Origin: Firmicutes bacterium UBA3930
GTDB lineage: Bacteria; Bacillota; Clostridia; Caldicoprobacterales; Caldicoprobacteraceae
Length of the DNA: 64,000 bases
Reading direction: 5' to 3'
NCBI GenBank assembly: GCA_002385885.1
Contig: DGEI01000007.1
Location: 1 to 64,000 of the forward strand
A program made the position numbers and the translations under genes. The notes under the pieces are model-generated. The model was not told where the DNA came from, made no database searches, and was given only the letters and a program-made list of their open reading frames with translations. This document shows, in pieces, positions 17,335-26,165 of this stretch (its first letter is position 1; each line of letters starts with the position of its first letter).

Positions 17335-18345
17335 TTGATAAAAGTACTGATAGTGGATGATTCTGCATTTATGCGTGTAAAAATCCGTTCAATCATTGAG
17401 TCTGACCCAAATATGCGGGTTATAGGCGTTGCCCGCAATGGGCTTGAAGCGGTTGAAAAAGTTAAAACCCTTCAGCCCGATGTAGTGACTATGGACATCC
17501 TCATGCCCCGGATGTCAGGAATTGAGGCAGTTGAGATGATCATGAAAGAACGTCCGACACCGATATTTTTAATCAGCGCCTTAACCCGGGAGGGCATAAA
17601 TGACACAATAAAAGCCCTTGAAATGGGTGCTATTGATTACATACAGAAAGATCAACTCCAACAGCACATACTGATAGAAAAAATTTATACTATATCAAAA
17701 GGTTCAATATCATCCGGCAAACAGAAGAAAGACAAACAGCAGGTTCAAAACTACATCTTACCGGAATTAACCGTTAATAATTTTTCCATTGTATGTATCG
17801 GGGTCTCAACGGGCGGTCCCAAAGCGCTGGCAGAAGTTATCCCCTATATACGGCCGTCCATTTCAGCTCCAATAGTAATTGCCCAGCATATGCCGCCGCT
17901 TTTTACCAGATTCCTTGCCGAACGGCTTAATTCCATTTCAGAAATCCCTGTAATGGAATTGGAAGACAACCAGCAGCTTCTGCCCGGACATGCCTACATT
18001 TGCCCCGGCGGTATGAATATAGCCATAGAAAAAAGAGATCTGGCCTTCCTTTACCCAAAGGAAAAATTCAACTATGCTCATTCACCATCGGTGGATTTGC
18101 TTATGAAGACCGCCGGCAAAATTTATGGCGCAAACGCCTTGTGCGTCATCATGACCGGCATGGGAGCCGATGGCCTGGAAGGAATAAGAGAAGCCAGAAA
18201 GTCAGGGAGCTACGTTATTGCCCAATCAGAATCCACTTGTACAATTTATGGTATGCCCAAGGCTATTATTCAAAATAATCTCCATAATGAAATTGCCGAT
18301 CTGGAAAACATAGCTGACAGAATAAATATGTTGTGTTCTTCCTGA
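17335..18345 (+). CDS. cheB: Chemotaxis response regulator / protein-glutamate methylesterase
   Basis: CheB of about 336 aa. The receiver domain has D8 and D9 in LIVDDSAFMR and the phosphoacceptor D54 in VVTMDILMP. A linker leads to the methylesterase domain with GVSTGGP (catalytic Ser), AQHMPP (His) and MGADG (Asp). It removes methyl groups from chemoreceptor glutamates when phosphorylated by CheA. GGAG lies nine bases before the TTG at 17335; the upstream in-frame TTG overlaps that site and is unlikely. It faces cheR tail to tail, 2 bp apart, and no other che gene is present. Confidence 0.93.
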   Translation: MIKVLIVDDSAFMRVKIRSIIESDPNMRVIGVARNGLEAVEKVKTLQPDVVTMDILMPRMSGIEAVEMIMKERPTPIFLISALTREGINDTIKALEMGAIDYIQKDQLQQHILIEKIYTISKGSISSGKQKKDKQQVQNYILPELTVNNFSIVCIGVSTGGPKALAEVIPYIRPSISAPIVIAQHMPPLFTRFLAERLNSISEIPVMELEDNQQLLPGHAYICPGGMNIAIEKRDLAFLYPKEKFNYAHSPSVDLLMKTAGKIYGANALCVIMTGMGADGLEGIREARKSGSYVIAQSESTCTIYGMPKAIIQNNLHNEIADLENIADRINMLCSS

Positions 18346-18347
18346 TA

Positions 18348-19124
18348 TTATTGCATCCGTCTATAGAAAAAAGCTTTTACGGGTTTAAGGTTATACCGTT
18401 GAGGCATTATAATCTGTTCCGTGCTTCCGACAAACAAAATCCCATCAGGATGGAGAGCGTTGCTGAGCTTATTATACAGTTTTGCCTTTGCTTCTTCAGT
18501 GAAATATATAATCACATTCCTGCACAGTATCAGATGACAATTGTCGGGGAACGGATCCTGAAGCAGGTCATGCTGGGCAAAGTCTACACAGGACTTAACC
18601 TCAGGAGCAATTATATACGAATTCTCCCGGTGGGTGAAATACCTATGCAGGAATTCCTTAGGCAGCGCTCCCAGGCTGTTGTCTGCGTATATTCCTTTCC
18701 TGGCTTTTTCAAGTGCGTCCATATCAATATCGGTGGCCAGTACGCGGATTGAACTTAGAGGAAGAAATTTGCTCAATAACATAACAACGGAATAAGGTTC
18801 TTCACCGGTAGAACAGGCAGCACTCCATATCTTAATTTTCTTGTATTTCTCAAGAATTTGCGGCAGAATGTTCTTTTCCAGCGTTTCCCACTGAGCCGGG
18901 TTTCTGAAAAACTCTGAAACATTAATAGTGATGTAGTTCACGAACTGCAGCAGTTTTTCTTTATTATTATTTATTAAATCATAATAATCCTTATAATTAT
19001 CACAGCCATTGCGGTTTATGAGAGAATCGATGCGCCGTTTCATCTGCCTCTCTTTATAGCTGGATAAATCTATATTTATTAAGTCCAGAATTGCCTGCTT
19101 AAATTGCTCGTATGTCCAGCCCAT
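18348..19124 (-). CDS. cheR: Chemoreceptor glutamate methyltransferase
   Basis: CheR of 258 aa. The N-terminal helical domain is followed by the SAM-binding domain with WSAACSTGEEPYS, LATDIDMDAL and LILCRNVIIYF. It methylates chemoreceptor glutamates, opposing CheB. AAGGGGG precedes the ATG. The convergent arrangement with cheB is unusual, since the two are normally in one operon, and their 3' ends nearly touch, so read-through from either would give antisense RNA to the other. Confidence 0.93.
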   Translation of the reverse strand: MGWTYEQFKQAILDLINIDLSSYKERQMKRRIDSLINRNGCDNYKDYYDLINNNKEKLLQFVNYITINVSEFFRNPAQWETLEKNILPQILEKYKKIKIWSAACSTGEEPYSVVMLLSKFLPLSSIRVLATDIDMDALEKARKGIYADNSLGALPKEFLHRYFTHRENSYIIAPEVKSCVDFAQHDLLQDPFPDNCHLILCRNVIIYFTEEAKAKLYNKLSNALHPDGILFVGSTEQIIMPQRYNLKPVKAFFYRRMQ

Positions 19125-19202
19125 ATTATCCCCCTTAACTGGCTAAACCTCATATAATTCTCCATCTATTGTCTGTACTCAAATAGTGTAGCATATATCA
19201 TA

Positions 19203-19236
19203 CGAAAAAGAAAGCCGTGAAATTGTTTCACGGCTT
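19203..19236 (-). terminator. Second hairpin-terminator downstream of ispH-rpsA
   Basis: AAGCCGTGAAA (19212-19222) and TTTCACGGCTT (19226-19236) form a perfect 11-bp stem with a 3-nt loop; on the minus strand TCTTTTTC follows. An additional perfect 8-bp hairpin lies at 19266-19288 between this and the first terminator. Confidence 0.7.
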
Positions 19237-19314
19237 CATTGTAAAGGGGGTCTCAATGTATTTGTGAGGTCATTATTAGTATGACCTCGTCATAAAATAT
19301 TATTCATACACTCA

Positions 19315-19342
19315 CAAAAAAAAAAGCAGCTGTAAGCTGCTC
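19315..19342 (-). terminator. First terminator after ispH-rpsA
   Basis: On the minus strand AGCAGCTT/ACAGCTGCT forms a short stem directly after the stop codon, followed by nine or more T. Confidence 0.8.
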
Positions 19343-21541
19343 TTATTGGTTTTTCAATTCATCAGGGAAAAACTCTCCCAAGTTTACCGTCATCTCTTGC
19401 TGTTCCTCCTGTGTATCATCCACCGGAGGTTCTGCCTTTTCATATTGCCTCGGCAGCGCCTCCCTGATACTTAGGCTAATTCTGCGCTTATCAGGATCTA
19501 CATCGAGGACCCTCACCTGCACTTCCTCGCCTGTTTTAAGCACATCTTCAACCTTTTCAACATGCTTGTCGGAGATCTGGGATATATGCACCAGGCCGTC
19601 AACCCCCGGTTCAAGCTGAACAAATGCTCCAAAGGATGTTATCCTGACAATCTTGCCGGATACAGTATCTCCAACCGGGTATTTTTCCTCCACATTGTCC
19701 CATGGATGCGGGAGAGTCTGTTTATAACCCAGAGATATCCTTCCCCTTTCACGGTCAACAGCAAGCACCTTAACCTCAATGGCTTGTTCCTGCTGTACTA
19801 CTTCGCTGGGATGACGGACATGCCCCCACGACAGATCTGATATATGAATGAGACCATCCACACCACCAATATCAACAAAAACACCAAAATCCGTCAACCT
19901 TTTGACAGTTCCGGTTATTGTCTTACCTTCCTCCAGGGAATCCCACAGGGCTTTTCTCCTTGCTTCTTCCTCTTCTTCGAGTATAACTTTTTGAGAAGCT
20001 ATAACCCTGTTGCGGCGCCTTTCAAGTTCAATTATTCTTAGCCGCAGCGGTGTGTTAATCAATGTATTCAGATCTTCTATATACCTGGTAGATAAATGGG
20101 AAGCCGGCACAAAAGCCCGGATACCGTTTAGCTTTGCAATAACTCCGCCTTTTACAACTTCAGTACATACACCTTTAAATTCTTTTTTGTTTCTGTATCC
20201 ATCCTCTATTTCCTTCCATATTCTTCTTTCCTCGATTGCTTTTCGGGAAAGCAATACATTACCTTCACCATCGTTGATTTTTACAACTTCAACCTCAAGG
20301 GAATCCCCTTCATTCCATAATCTCTCTCCGCTTTCGGGATCAACTAATGTCAATTCGTCAACAGGAAGAATGCCATCTGATTTATAGCCAACATTGACAA
20401 TTATTTCGTCAGAACCTATACTGATTATTGTGCCTTTCACAACCTTGCCAGGCCTTAACGAAATCACAGTCTTTTCATAATCGTCAATGGTATTAACCTC
20501 GCCATCAGGCTCGTCTATTTCTGCTGCAGCGTCCGGCTCTTGCTTCTCACTTGCCGGTTCCGTGTTTTGTGCTGATGCCGCTTCTTCCTTTTCATCCGCC
20601 TTAACCGCTTGCTCGTTTATTTCTGCCTGGTGTTCAGCATCCTGTCCCACTCCTTCAGCAGGAACAACCTTGTTCTCCTCCTCCAATATATGCTTTTCGT
20701 TTCCTAATTCATTTGGTTGATTCATTTTTTCAATTACCTCCTTAATGATCCAATCGGGAGTAGAAGCTCCTGCGGTAATACCAACAGTATCCCCGGGATC
20801 AAATAAACTTATATCAATATCCTTTGCTGTCTGTATCGCAAAGGTTCTATCGCAGTGTGCCTTGCAAATAGAAAAAAGCTTTTTTGTATTGGAGCTGTTT
20901 TCTCCACCAATGACAATCATCGCATCGGCGAGCCTGGCAATGGACTCTGCTTCCATCTGCCTTGTAGCTGTTGTCTCGCATATTGTTTTATATACCTCAA
21001 GCTGCTCAACCTTCCTGTATATCTGTTCCAAAACAGCATCCCACTTCTGCTGAGTGGTTGTAGTCTGGGCAACAACGCATGCTTTTTGTATTATTGGCAG
21101 GTTTTCTGCCTCAGCAGCATCATTAATAATATAAGCTTCATTATTGCACCACCCGTTTATCCCTATCACTTCAGGATGTTCTTTCTCCCCGACTATAATA
21201 ATGCTATACCCCTTAGAATGATATTTTTTTACAAGCTTATGAACTCTTTTGACATATGGACAGGTAGCATCAACAACGTCCAGCCCTTTATCGATCATCC
21301 TATTATAAACATACTCCGGAACCCCATGAGAACGAATTATGATCGTACCGGAGTCTATGCTATCAATATCATCTTCAACTATGACTCCCTCCTTGCTTAA
21401 TGCTCCAACGACCTCATGGTTATGTATTATGGGGCCGTAAGTATACAGTTTTTCTGCCTTTCCAAGATGTTCATGCACTGCTTCAACGGCACGCTTTACA
21501 CCAAAGCAGAAACCGGCATTTCTCGCAACGATAATATTCAA
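19343..21541 (-). CDS. ispH: IspH-ribosomal protein S1 fusion (HMBPP reductase + S1 domains)
   Basis: The 732-aa bifunctional protein starts with a complete IspH domain (residues 1-280). Its 4Fe-4S cysteines C12 (GFCFGV), C94 (DATCPY) and C188 (TICETTATRQ) and histidines H40/H42, H72 and H122 are all present. It should make isopentenyl and dimethylallyl diphosphate in the last step of the MEP pathway. After an acidic Glu/Ala-rich linker (about 285-355) come four S1 RNA-binding domains, for example GKVVKGTI, GTVKRLTDFGVFVDIGG and GKIVRITSFGAFVQLEPG. This fusion is known in Clostridia. The start is TTG with GGAGGG upstream. It ends the hutP-aroH-cmk-plsC run and is followed by two terminators. 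Confidence 0.95.
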   Translation of the reverse strand: MNIIVARNAGFCFGVKRAVEAVHEHLGKAEKLYTYGPIIHNHEVVGALSKEGVIVEDDIDSIDSGTIIIRSHGVPEYVYNRMIDKGLDVVDATCPYVKRVHKLVKKYHSKGYSIIIVGEKEHPEVIGINGWCNNEAYIINDAAEAENLPIIQKACVVAQTTTTQQKWDAVLEQIYRKVEQLEVYKTICETTATRQMEAESIARLADAMIVIGGENSSNTKKLFSICKAHCDRTFAIQTAKDIDISLFDPGDTVGITAGASTPDWIIKEVIEKMNQPNELGNEKHILEEENKVVPAEGVGQDAEHQAEINEQAVKADEKEEAASAQNTEPASEKQEPDAAAEIDEPDGEVNTIDDYEKTVISLRPGKVVKGTIISIGSDEIIVNVGYKSDGILPVDELTLVDPESGERLWNEGDSLEVEVVKINDGEGNVLLSRKAIEERRIWKEIEDGYRNKKEFKGVCTEVVKGGVIAKLNGIRAFVPASHLSTRYIEDLNTLINTPLRLRIIELERRRNRVIASQKVILEEEEEARRKALWDSLEEGKTITGTVKRLTDFGVFVDIGGVDGLIHISDLSWGHVRHPSEVVQQEQAIEVKVLAVDRERGRISLGYKQTLPHPWDNVEEKYPVGDTVSGKIVRITSFGAFVQLEPGVDGLVHISQISDKHVEKVEDVLKTGEEVQVRVLDVDPDKRRISLSIREALPRQYEKAEPPVDDTQEEQQEMTVNLGEFFPDELKNQ

Positions 21542-21603
21542 AATGGCGGTCCCTCCAATAAAGATATTTGCATCTGCATCAAATTCCCTTCTGTATTTTC
21601 ATT

Positions 21604-22182
21604 CTATTTAAGCAAGCTTTTAAGAGCCTGTCCCATTTCATCGGCCATTTTTTCCAGTATCTCCGTATTTGATTTTTCCTGAAAATATTCGCTAAAAGAT
21701 ATAGGTTTGCCAATTCTTACTGTAATAGATTTAAAAGGCTTGTATTCTCCTACTATACCAACCGGAAGAATACTGGCTTTTGACTTATGGGCTATAGATG
21801 CAATCCCGTGAGCGAAAGTTTGCAATTGGCCGGTTTTGCTTCTGGTACCTTCGGGGAAAATACCAAATACCTTTCCCTGTTTAAGCACCCGGAGAGAGTG
21901 TTTTATTGCAGAAAGATCAGCCGATCCCCGTTTAACAGGAATAGCTCCAAGGCCTCTAATTATTGCACCAAGTATTGGATTTTTGAACAGTTCCATTTTA
22001 GCCATGAAGAAGATCTGTCTTGGTACTATACAGCCGATAAGCACAGGATCCAGGGCTGATATATGATTTGAATACAAAATAATCTTCCCTTCCATTGGAA
22101 AGTTTTCCAGCCCCTCTATTTTAGGCCTATATAATAAAAACATAATAGGCCGTAATATAGCCCTGGCAAATTTATAAAACAA
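21604..22182 (-). CDS. plsC: 1-acyl-sn-glycerol-3-phosphate acyltransferase
   Basis: The 192-aa membrane-associated acyltransferase carries motif I NHISALD (the catalytic His and Asp of HX4D), motif II around GAIPVKRG, and motif III FPEGTRSKTG. It acylates lysophosphatidate to phosphatidate in phospholipid synthesis. A TTG start has GGAGTGG upstream. It is wedged between cmk (3-bp gap) and ispH-rpsA (62 bp), a neighbourhood shared by many Clostridia. Confidence 0.92.
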   Translation of the reverse strand: MFYKFARAILRPIMFLLYRPKIEGLENFPMEGKIILYSNHISALDPVLIGCIVPRQIFFMAKMELFKNPILGAIIRGLGAIPVKRGSADLSAIKHSLRVLKQGKVFGIFPEGTRSKTGQLQTFAHGIASIAHKSKASILPVGIVGEYKPFKSITVRIGKPISFSEYFQEKSNTEILEKMADEMGQALKSLLK

Positions 22183-22185
22183 AAG

Positions 22186-22872
22186 TTACCACTCCTTATG
22201 CAAGGTTAGTATGTCAGTAAGATGCGAACATACTTCATCAGCCACTTGTTCAATTGTTTTACCGGTTGTATCAATCAATATTGCGTCTTCCGCTTTGCGT
22301 AAAGGTGCAAATGTTCTGTTCATATCATTCATATCACGATTTTCTATATCCTTCTTAATTTCGCTGATATCCATCTTATAACCTTTATCGATCAATTCCA
22401 GCCATCGCCTTCTTGCTCTTTCATCTACAGTTGCGGTTAAGAAAAATTTCTTGTCAGCATCAGGCAGTACAAAGGTTCCAATATCTCTTCCGTCAAGCAC
22501 CAATGAATACTGTTGGGCTAATTCCCTTTGTATCTTAACCAGCATCATACGTACTTCCGGAATAACAGCAATATCTGAGGCTGCAGCAGATACCTGCGGA
22601 GTTCTTATTAGATCAGTTACATCTCTTCCATCCAGGTACACATGCTGCTGATCCTGACAATATGATATGCTTAAATCTGTTAATGACAGTATCGGGATTA
22701 TCTGGCCGGGCTCTTTACAATTCAGGCCCATTTCAATAGCTTTCAGGGCTACAGCCCTGTACATGGCGCCGGTGTCCAGATAATGTATATTCATTCTTTT
22801 GGCTACAATCTTTGCAATAGTGCTCTTTCCTGCACCTGCAGGCCCATCAATGGCTATTGATATAGTTCTCAT
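22186..22872 (-). CDS. cmk: Cytidylate kinase
   Basis: The product is about 228 aa. It has the P-loop GPAGAGKS near the N terminus, YLDTGAMYRA (CMP-binding), LDGRDIGT and the LID-region arginines RARRRWLE. It phosphorylates CMP and dCMP to the diphosphates. GGAG six bases before the ATG at 22872 sets the start. It overlaps nothing but lies within 20 bp of aroH and 3 bp of plsC, so it is co-transcribed with both. Confidence 0.95.
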   Translation of the reverse strand: MRTISIAIDGPAGAGKSTIAKIVAKRMNIHYLDTGAMYRAVALKAIEMGLNCKEPGQIIPILSLTDLSISYCQDQQHVYLDGRDVTDLIRTPQVSAAASDIAVIPEVRMMLVKIQRELAQQYSLVLDGRDIGTFVLPDADKKFFLTATVDERARRRWLELIDKGYKMDISEIKKDIENRDMNDMNRTFAPLRKAEDAILIDTTGKTIEQVADEVCSHLTDILTLHKEW

Positions 22873-22890
22873 CAGCAACTCCTTTTATTA

Positions 22891-23253
22891 TCAGGTTTTT
22901 ACAAGATCCGGCCTTAAGCTTGCAGCCTCTTCCAGATATATATGCCTGGGTTTTTTTTCTGCTTCCTGATATATATAAACAAGTACCCTTATGCATCGGT
23001 TTAAGCTTCCTTCCACATACATTTCCTGGCAGCACATAAGGGGTACTTCAGTCATTCCGAGTTCCCTGGCTGCAACGGCGGGATATACGGCATCCAAATC
23101 CTTTGTAGCCGTAAAAGTGATGCTTATTATTCTATCAATAGTTAAATCATTGGCTTCCATTATAGCTGACAGGAGTTCTTTTGTCTTTGCAATAATCTCC
23201 TTCTCACAGTTTTCTCTGACAGTTATTGCTCCTCTAATCCCTTTGATCCGCAT
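22891..23253 (-). CDS. aroH: Monofunctional chorismate mutase, AroH type
   Basis: The product is about 120 aa, the trimeric pseudo-alpha/beta-barrel type of Bacillus subtilis. Visible active-site residues are the N-terminal Arg in IRGAIT and the CQEMYVEGSLNRCIRVLVY block with Glu and Arg. It converts chorismate to prephenate for Phe and Tyr synthesis. GAGGTG upstream of the ATG at 23253 sets the start. Gene order hutP-aroH-cmk is compact. No other aromatic pathway gene is nearby. Confidence 0.9.
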   Translation of the reverse strand: MRIKGIRGAITVRENCEKEIIAKTKELLSAIMEANDLTIDRIISITFTATKDLDAVYPAVAARELGMTEVPLMCCQEMYVEGSLNRCIRVLVYIYQEAEKKPRHIYLEEAASLRPDLVKT

Positions 23254-23270
23254 ATTTCCACACACCTCGA

Positions 23271-23684
23271 TTACACCACCCGGTGTCCTAAACCAATTGC
23301 AACATCATTTAAGTGAAGCATACCTATACCAAAAAACAAAGACACACTTATATGATCCCCATGACGGGCAATTCCTACTTTCCCACCTACATTAAGTCCT
23401 ATTGCTTTGTTGACAAGCTGCGAGACTGCCTCCCTTGTAGCTCCTGCCACAGCACCTTCTTCAGGATGGGTGTCCCGTATAACTCCTTCTCTTTTTGCAG
23501 CTACTACCGCCCGCTCAACAATTTTTGTAACCGATGTTATAAATTCACCGCCAAAATCAACCGCAGCAGTAGCTATTCCCTCCCTTTGGAATTGCTCTTT
23601 TAATAATTTTTCTTCCTCCCTGCTTCTGGTAAGGCACATTTGAATAGCGGCCCTCGCCACCTCTTTGCTTCCATACAATTCCAT
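23271..23684 (-). CDS. HutP family protein
   Basis: The 137-aa protein matches the HutP family across its length: ATAAVDFGGEFITS, EGAVAGATREAV and ARHGDHISVSLFFGIGMLHLN, which includes the His-rich Mg-L-histidine site. In Bacillus subtilis HutP is an RNA-binding antiterminator of the histidine-utilisation operon. No hut gene is in the window. Here it leads the aroH-cmk-plsC-ispH/rpsA run, so its role is open: it may bind another RNA or act in trans. GGAGG precedes the ATG. Confidence 0.82.
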   Translation of the reverse strand: MELYGSKEVARAAIQMCLTRSREEEKLLKEQFQREGIATAAVDFGGEFITSVTKIVERAVVAAKREGVIRDTHPEEGAVAGATREAVSQLVNKAIGLNVGGKVGIARHGDHISVSLFFGIGMLHLNDVAIGLGHRVV

Positions 23685-23792
23685 TTCTGTCCTCCAGTTT
23701 CATAAAGATCTATGATGCCATATTATCAATTCTCTGAACTTCAGTTCGTTAACCAGAATATAATTCTCACCTATATGACAGTGGTCATTTCT

Positions 23793-24665
23793 TTACGTGG
23801 AACGGTCCTTGCTGAGATAAACCTGATATTCATCCCATATTCTCTCCAATTCCATAAAACCTGATGAGATATCTGCTTTTTTTCTAAGACCTAAAGCAAC
23901 TATAAGAGCATTTATCAGGCTCAGCGGGGCTACCAGTGAATCGACAAAGGACGCCATATCGCTTCTGGCCAGCAAAATATAATCTGCATACGATGTTAAA
24001 GGCGATAGTATTGTATCGGTTATAGCAACAGTTTTGGCTCCCTTGCCCTTGGCAAAAGTAACGGCTTCCACAGTCCGCCGGGCATACCGCGGGAAACTGA
24101 TCCCAATAAGCAGATCCTGAGGGCTTATATGTACCAACTGTTCAAGTATATCATTGATACCTGACGTTACCAGCCTGATATTATCGAACATGAAGCTTAA
24201 ATAGTATCCCATAAACTGAGCTAATGGGGCCGCACTTCTGAGTCCAAGGACATATATGTTCCTGGCTGAAAATATGCTCTCAACAACTCCGTCAAATGTT
24301 TCTTTATCAACCTCTTCCAGTGTAAGCCGTATATTGTTCATATCAGCCTTTAATACACTTTTCAAGAGCGTAGATTCGTCAAGATCCGATGTCATTTCAA
24401 TTCTCTGCAGAGTGGTTAATTTATTCCGAATCAATTCCTGCAGCGCTTTTTGAAGCTTTGGATATCCCTCATATCCCAGCATATTTGCAAATCTGACAAC
24501 AGTTGATTCGCTGACCCCTACCTTGTTTCCAAGCCTGGATGCAGTCATAAACGCAGCTTTTTCGTAGTTGTTCATAATATACTCTGAAATCAACTTTTGT
24601 CCTTTGCTCATTTTTTTATACTTCTCATTTATGCGGTGCATCAGATCCTGATTATCATTTGACAT
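23793..24665 (-). CDS. MurR/RpiR family transcriptional regulator
   Basis: The 290-aa protein has an N-terminal helix-turn-helix of RpiR type (ASRLGNKVGVSESTVVRFANMLGYEGYP, about residues 38-65) and a C-terminal SIS phosphosugar-binding domain (NIYVLGLRSAAPLAQFMGYYLS; DLLIGISFPRY). Such proteins control sugar or amino-sugar catabolism in response to sugar phosphates. No sugar gene adjoins it, so the target is unknown. GGAGG precedes the ATG. It lies downstream of surE and the DUF4264 gene on the same strand. Confidence 0.88.
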   Translation of the reverse strand: MSNDNQDLMHRINEKYKKMSKGQKLISEYIMNNYEKAAFMTASRLGNKVGVSESTVVRFANMLGYEGYPKLQKALQELIRNKLTTLQRIEMTSDLDESTLLKSVLKADMNNIRLTLEEVDKETFDGVVESIFSARNIYVLGLRSAAPLAQFMGYYLSFMFDNIRLVTSGINDILEQLVHISPQDLLIGISFPRYARRTVEAVTFAKGKGAKTVAITDTILSPLTSYADYILLARSDMASFVDSLVAPLSLINALIVALGLRKKADISSGFMELERIWDEYQVYLSKDRST

Positions 24666-24784
24666 GACGAGCCTCCTTATAATGCTTTTTTATAATAGAT
24701 AAAAGTATATACTTTATTTTAGCATATTATACCGCTTTTGCAAGTTGTTTGATCCCAACTGGCAAAAAGCTGATTCACTTATTA

Positions 24785-24952
24785 TTAGTCAATTTCATAA
24801 ATTGTTAAACGCATATTTTCATCATCTTTTTTGCTTAATCCAAAAATCAATTCCTTGTCCTTTAAGTTCTTGTTCAGAAAATCAACGATTTTATACAGAT
24901 CCGGAAACGCTTTAATATTTAAAACCGCTTTAACAGCATGTTTCTCATGCAC
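24785..24952 (-). CDS. DUF4264 (YpmA-like) family protein
   Basis: A small protein of 55 aa. The pattern of a strand (AVKAVLNIKA), the segment FPDLYKIVDFLNKNLK, then LIFGLSKKDDEN and a final strand RLTIYEID matches the DUF4264/YpmA family of Firmicutes, whose function is unknown. GGAGAG seven bases upstream favours the GTG at 24952; an ATG at 24979 overlaps the surE stop (ATGA) and is an alternative that would couple translation to surE. Recognition is from memory of the family pattern. Confidence 0.7.
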   Translation of the reverse strand: MHEKHAVKAVLNIKAFPDLYKIVDFLNKNLKDKELIFGLSKKDDENMRLTIYEID

Positions 24953-24975
24953 AAAACATCTCTCCTTAATTTCAA

Positions 24976-25752
24976 TCATTTGAAATCATGGAACCATTCT
25001 GCTACATTATCAATAAAAGCATACGAAGTCAGATCAAAATGAATGGGCGTTATTGTAACATAATTATGAATTATCGCTGAAATATCAGTGTCAATTTCAC
25101 AACCCGCTGTCTCATCTTCATCTATTGCTTCACCTGTAAGCCAGTAATACGGCCTGCCTCTTGGATCAATGCGTTTAATATAGTTTTCTGCATATCTGCG
25201 TACACCTAACCTGACGGTTTTTATTCCCTTAATATCCTTTTCAGGAACGGCAGGCACATTAATATTCAATATAGTCCCCAGCGGTAAGCTGTTCTCCATT
25301 AACCTTTCTGCAACCTGGACCGCTATCTTCCCGGCATAGGCATAATCATCGGAATCATATGACACCAGGGATACAGCGATAGAGGGCAGCCCGAGAATTG
25401 CACCTTCAAAAGCAGCAGATACCGTCCCGGAATAAAGAACATCGGTCCCAAGGTTCGGTCCCTTGTTGATGCCGGAGATCACCAAATCTACCTTCCTTTC
25501 CATTACTATATCATACCCAATTTTTACGCAATCGGCCGGAGTTCCATTAACCGCATAAGCCCTGATATTTAATTTGGGAAGATTGACCGGTTTAACACGA
25601 AGTGGTTTATGAAGTGTAATAGCATGTCCAGTTGCACTCCGCTCTTCGTCAGGAGCAACTACCGTAGTTTCTCCAATCCTGCTCATACTGCTGGCCAGTT
25701 GAAGAATACCATTGGAATAAATACCGTCGTCATTACACACCAAAATTCTCAT
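24976..25752 (-). CDS. surE: 5'/3'-nucleotidase SurE
   Basis: The 258-aa phosphatase has the metal-binding N-terminal VCNDDGIYSNG (two Asp), ATGHAITLH, and NGTPADCV plus SGINKGPNLGTDVLYSGTV. It dephosphorylates nucleoside monophosphates and is linked to stationary-phase survival. Length is normal for the family. AAGGAG precedes the ATG. It is first in a possible transcript with the DUF4264 gene and perhaps the rpiR gene. Confidence 0.95.
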   Translation of the reverse strand: MRILVCNDDGIYSNGILQLASSMSRIGETTVVAPDEERSATGHAITLHKPLRVKPVNLPKLNIRAYAVNGTPADCVKIGYDIVMERKVDLVISGINKGPNLGTDVLYSGTVSAAFEGAILGLPSIAVSLVSYDSDDYAYAGKIAVQVAERLMENSLPLGTILNINVPAVPEKDIKGIKTVRLGVRRYAENYIKRIDPRGRPYYWLTGEAIDEDETAGCEIDTDISAIIHNYVTITPIHFDLTSYAFIDNVAEWFHDFK

Positions 25753-26165
25753 ATACTTCTCCTTGTTTAGGTATTTAAATACTGGTTTTTTTCTTCATAT
25801 GCTGCTTATTTTTATTTGTACCTCCTTATTTGCAATCATATACAGAAATTTAAATGTTTAAACCATAATACTCAAACAGGCAGTTTTTCCCCTGTTTTGT
25901 AATTCACTATTCGGTTATCAATGAACAGATCATTTTTAACAGAGCAGCACCATATATGCTGAAACATGTATATAAAATTATTATTAAGCTCTAAAATTTG
26001 ATAACAATGTACCCAATATAGTACTGACATTCATTTATTTTATTATATCATCAAAAAGACCGGCTCTCAACATGCCCTTTGGAAAAGTAAATAAATTTTA
26101 ATATTATGGACCAAATGCAACAATACTAAATTAAGTATAAAAAACAATAACAAGGGGTGGATACT
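25753..26165. other. Divergent intergenic region, about 410 bp, no gene seen
   Basis: AT-rich sequence between surE (minus) and a plus-strand hypothetical gene. An orphan AGGAGG-like site on the minus strand (about 25824-25830) is followed only by a very short ATG frame of seven codons some 20 bases later, so I do not call a leader peptide. A weak stem AAACAGG/CCTGTTT lies near 25872-25896. Both promoters must be here, but no hexamer pair is convincing. Confidence 0.4.

Noticed and set aside
20010..20387. 125-codon plus-strand frame and several others opposite ispH-rpsA
   Set aside because: Ser/Phe/Leu-rich antisense shadows of a well-supported gene, without start signals.
24785..24979. Longer ATG start of the DUF4264 gene at 24979
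   Set aside because: Kept only as an alternative; the GTG at 24952 has a properly spaced GGAGAG and fits the usual family length.
25816..25840. Leader peptide at an orphan AGGAGG site upstream of surE
   Set aside because: The only ATG frame nearby has seven codons and stands about 20 bases away from the site.
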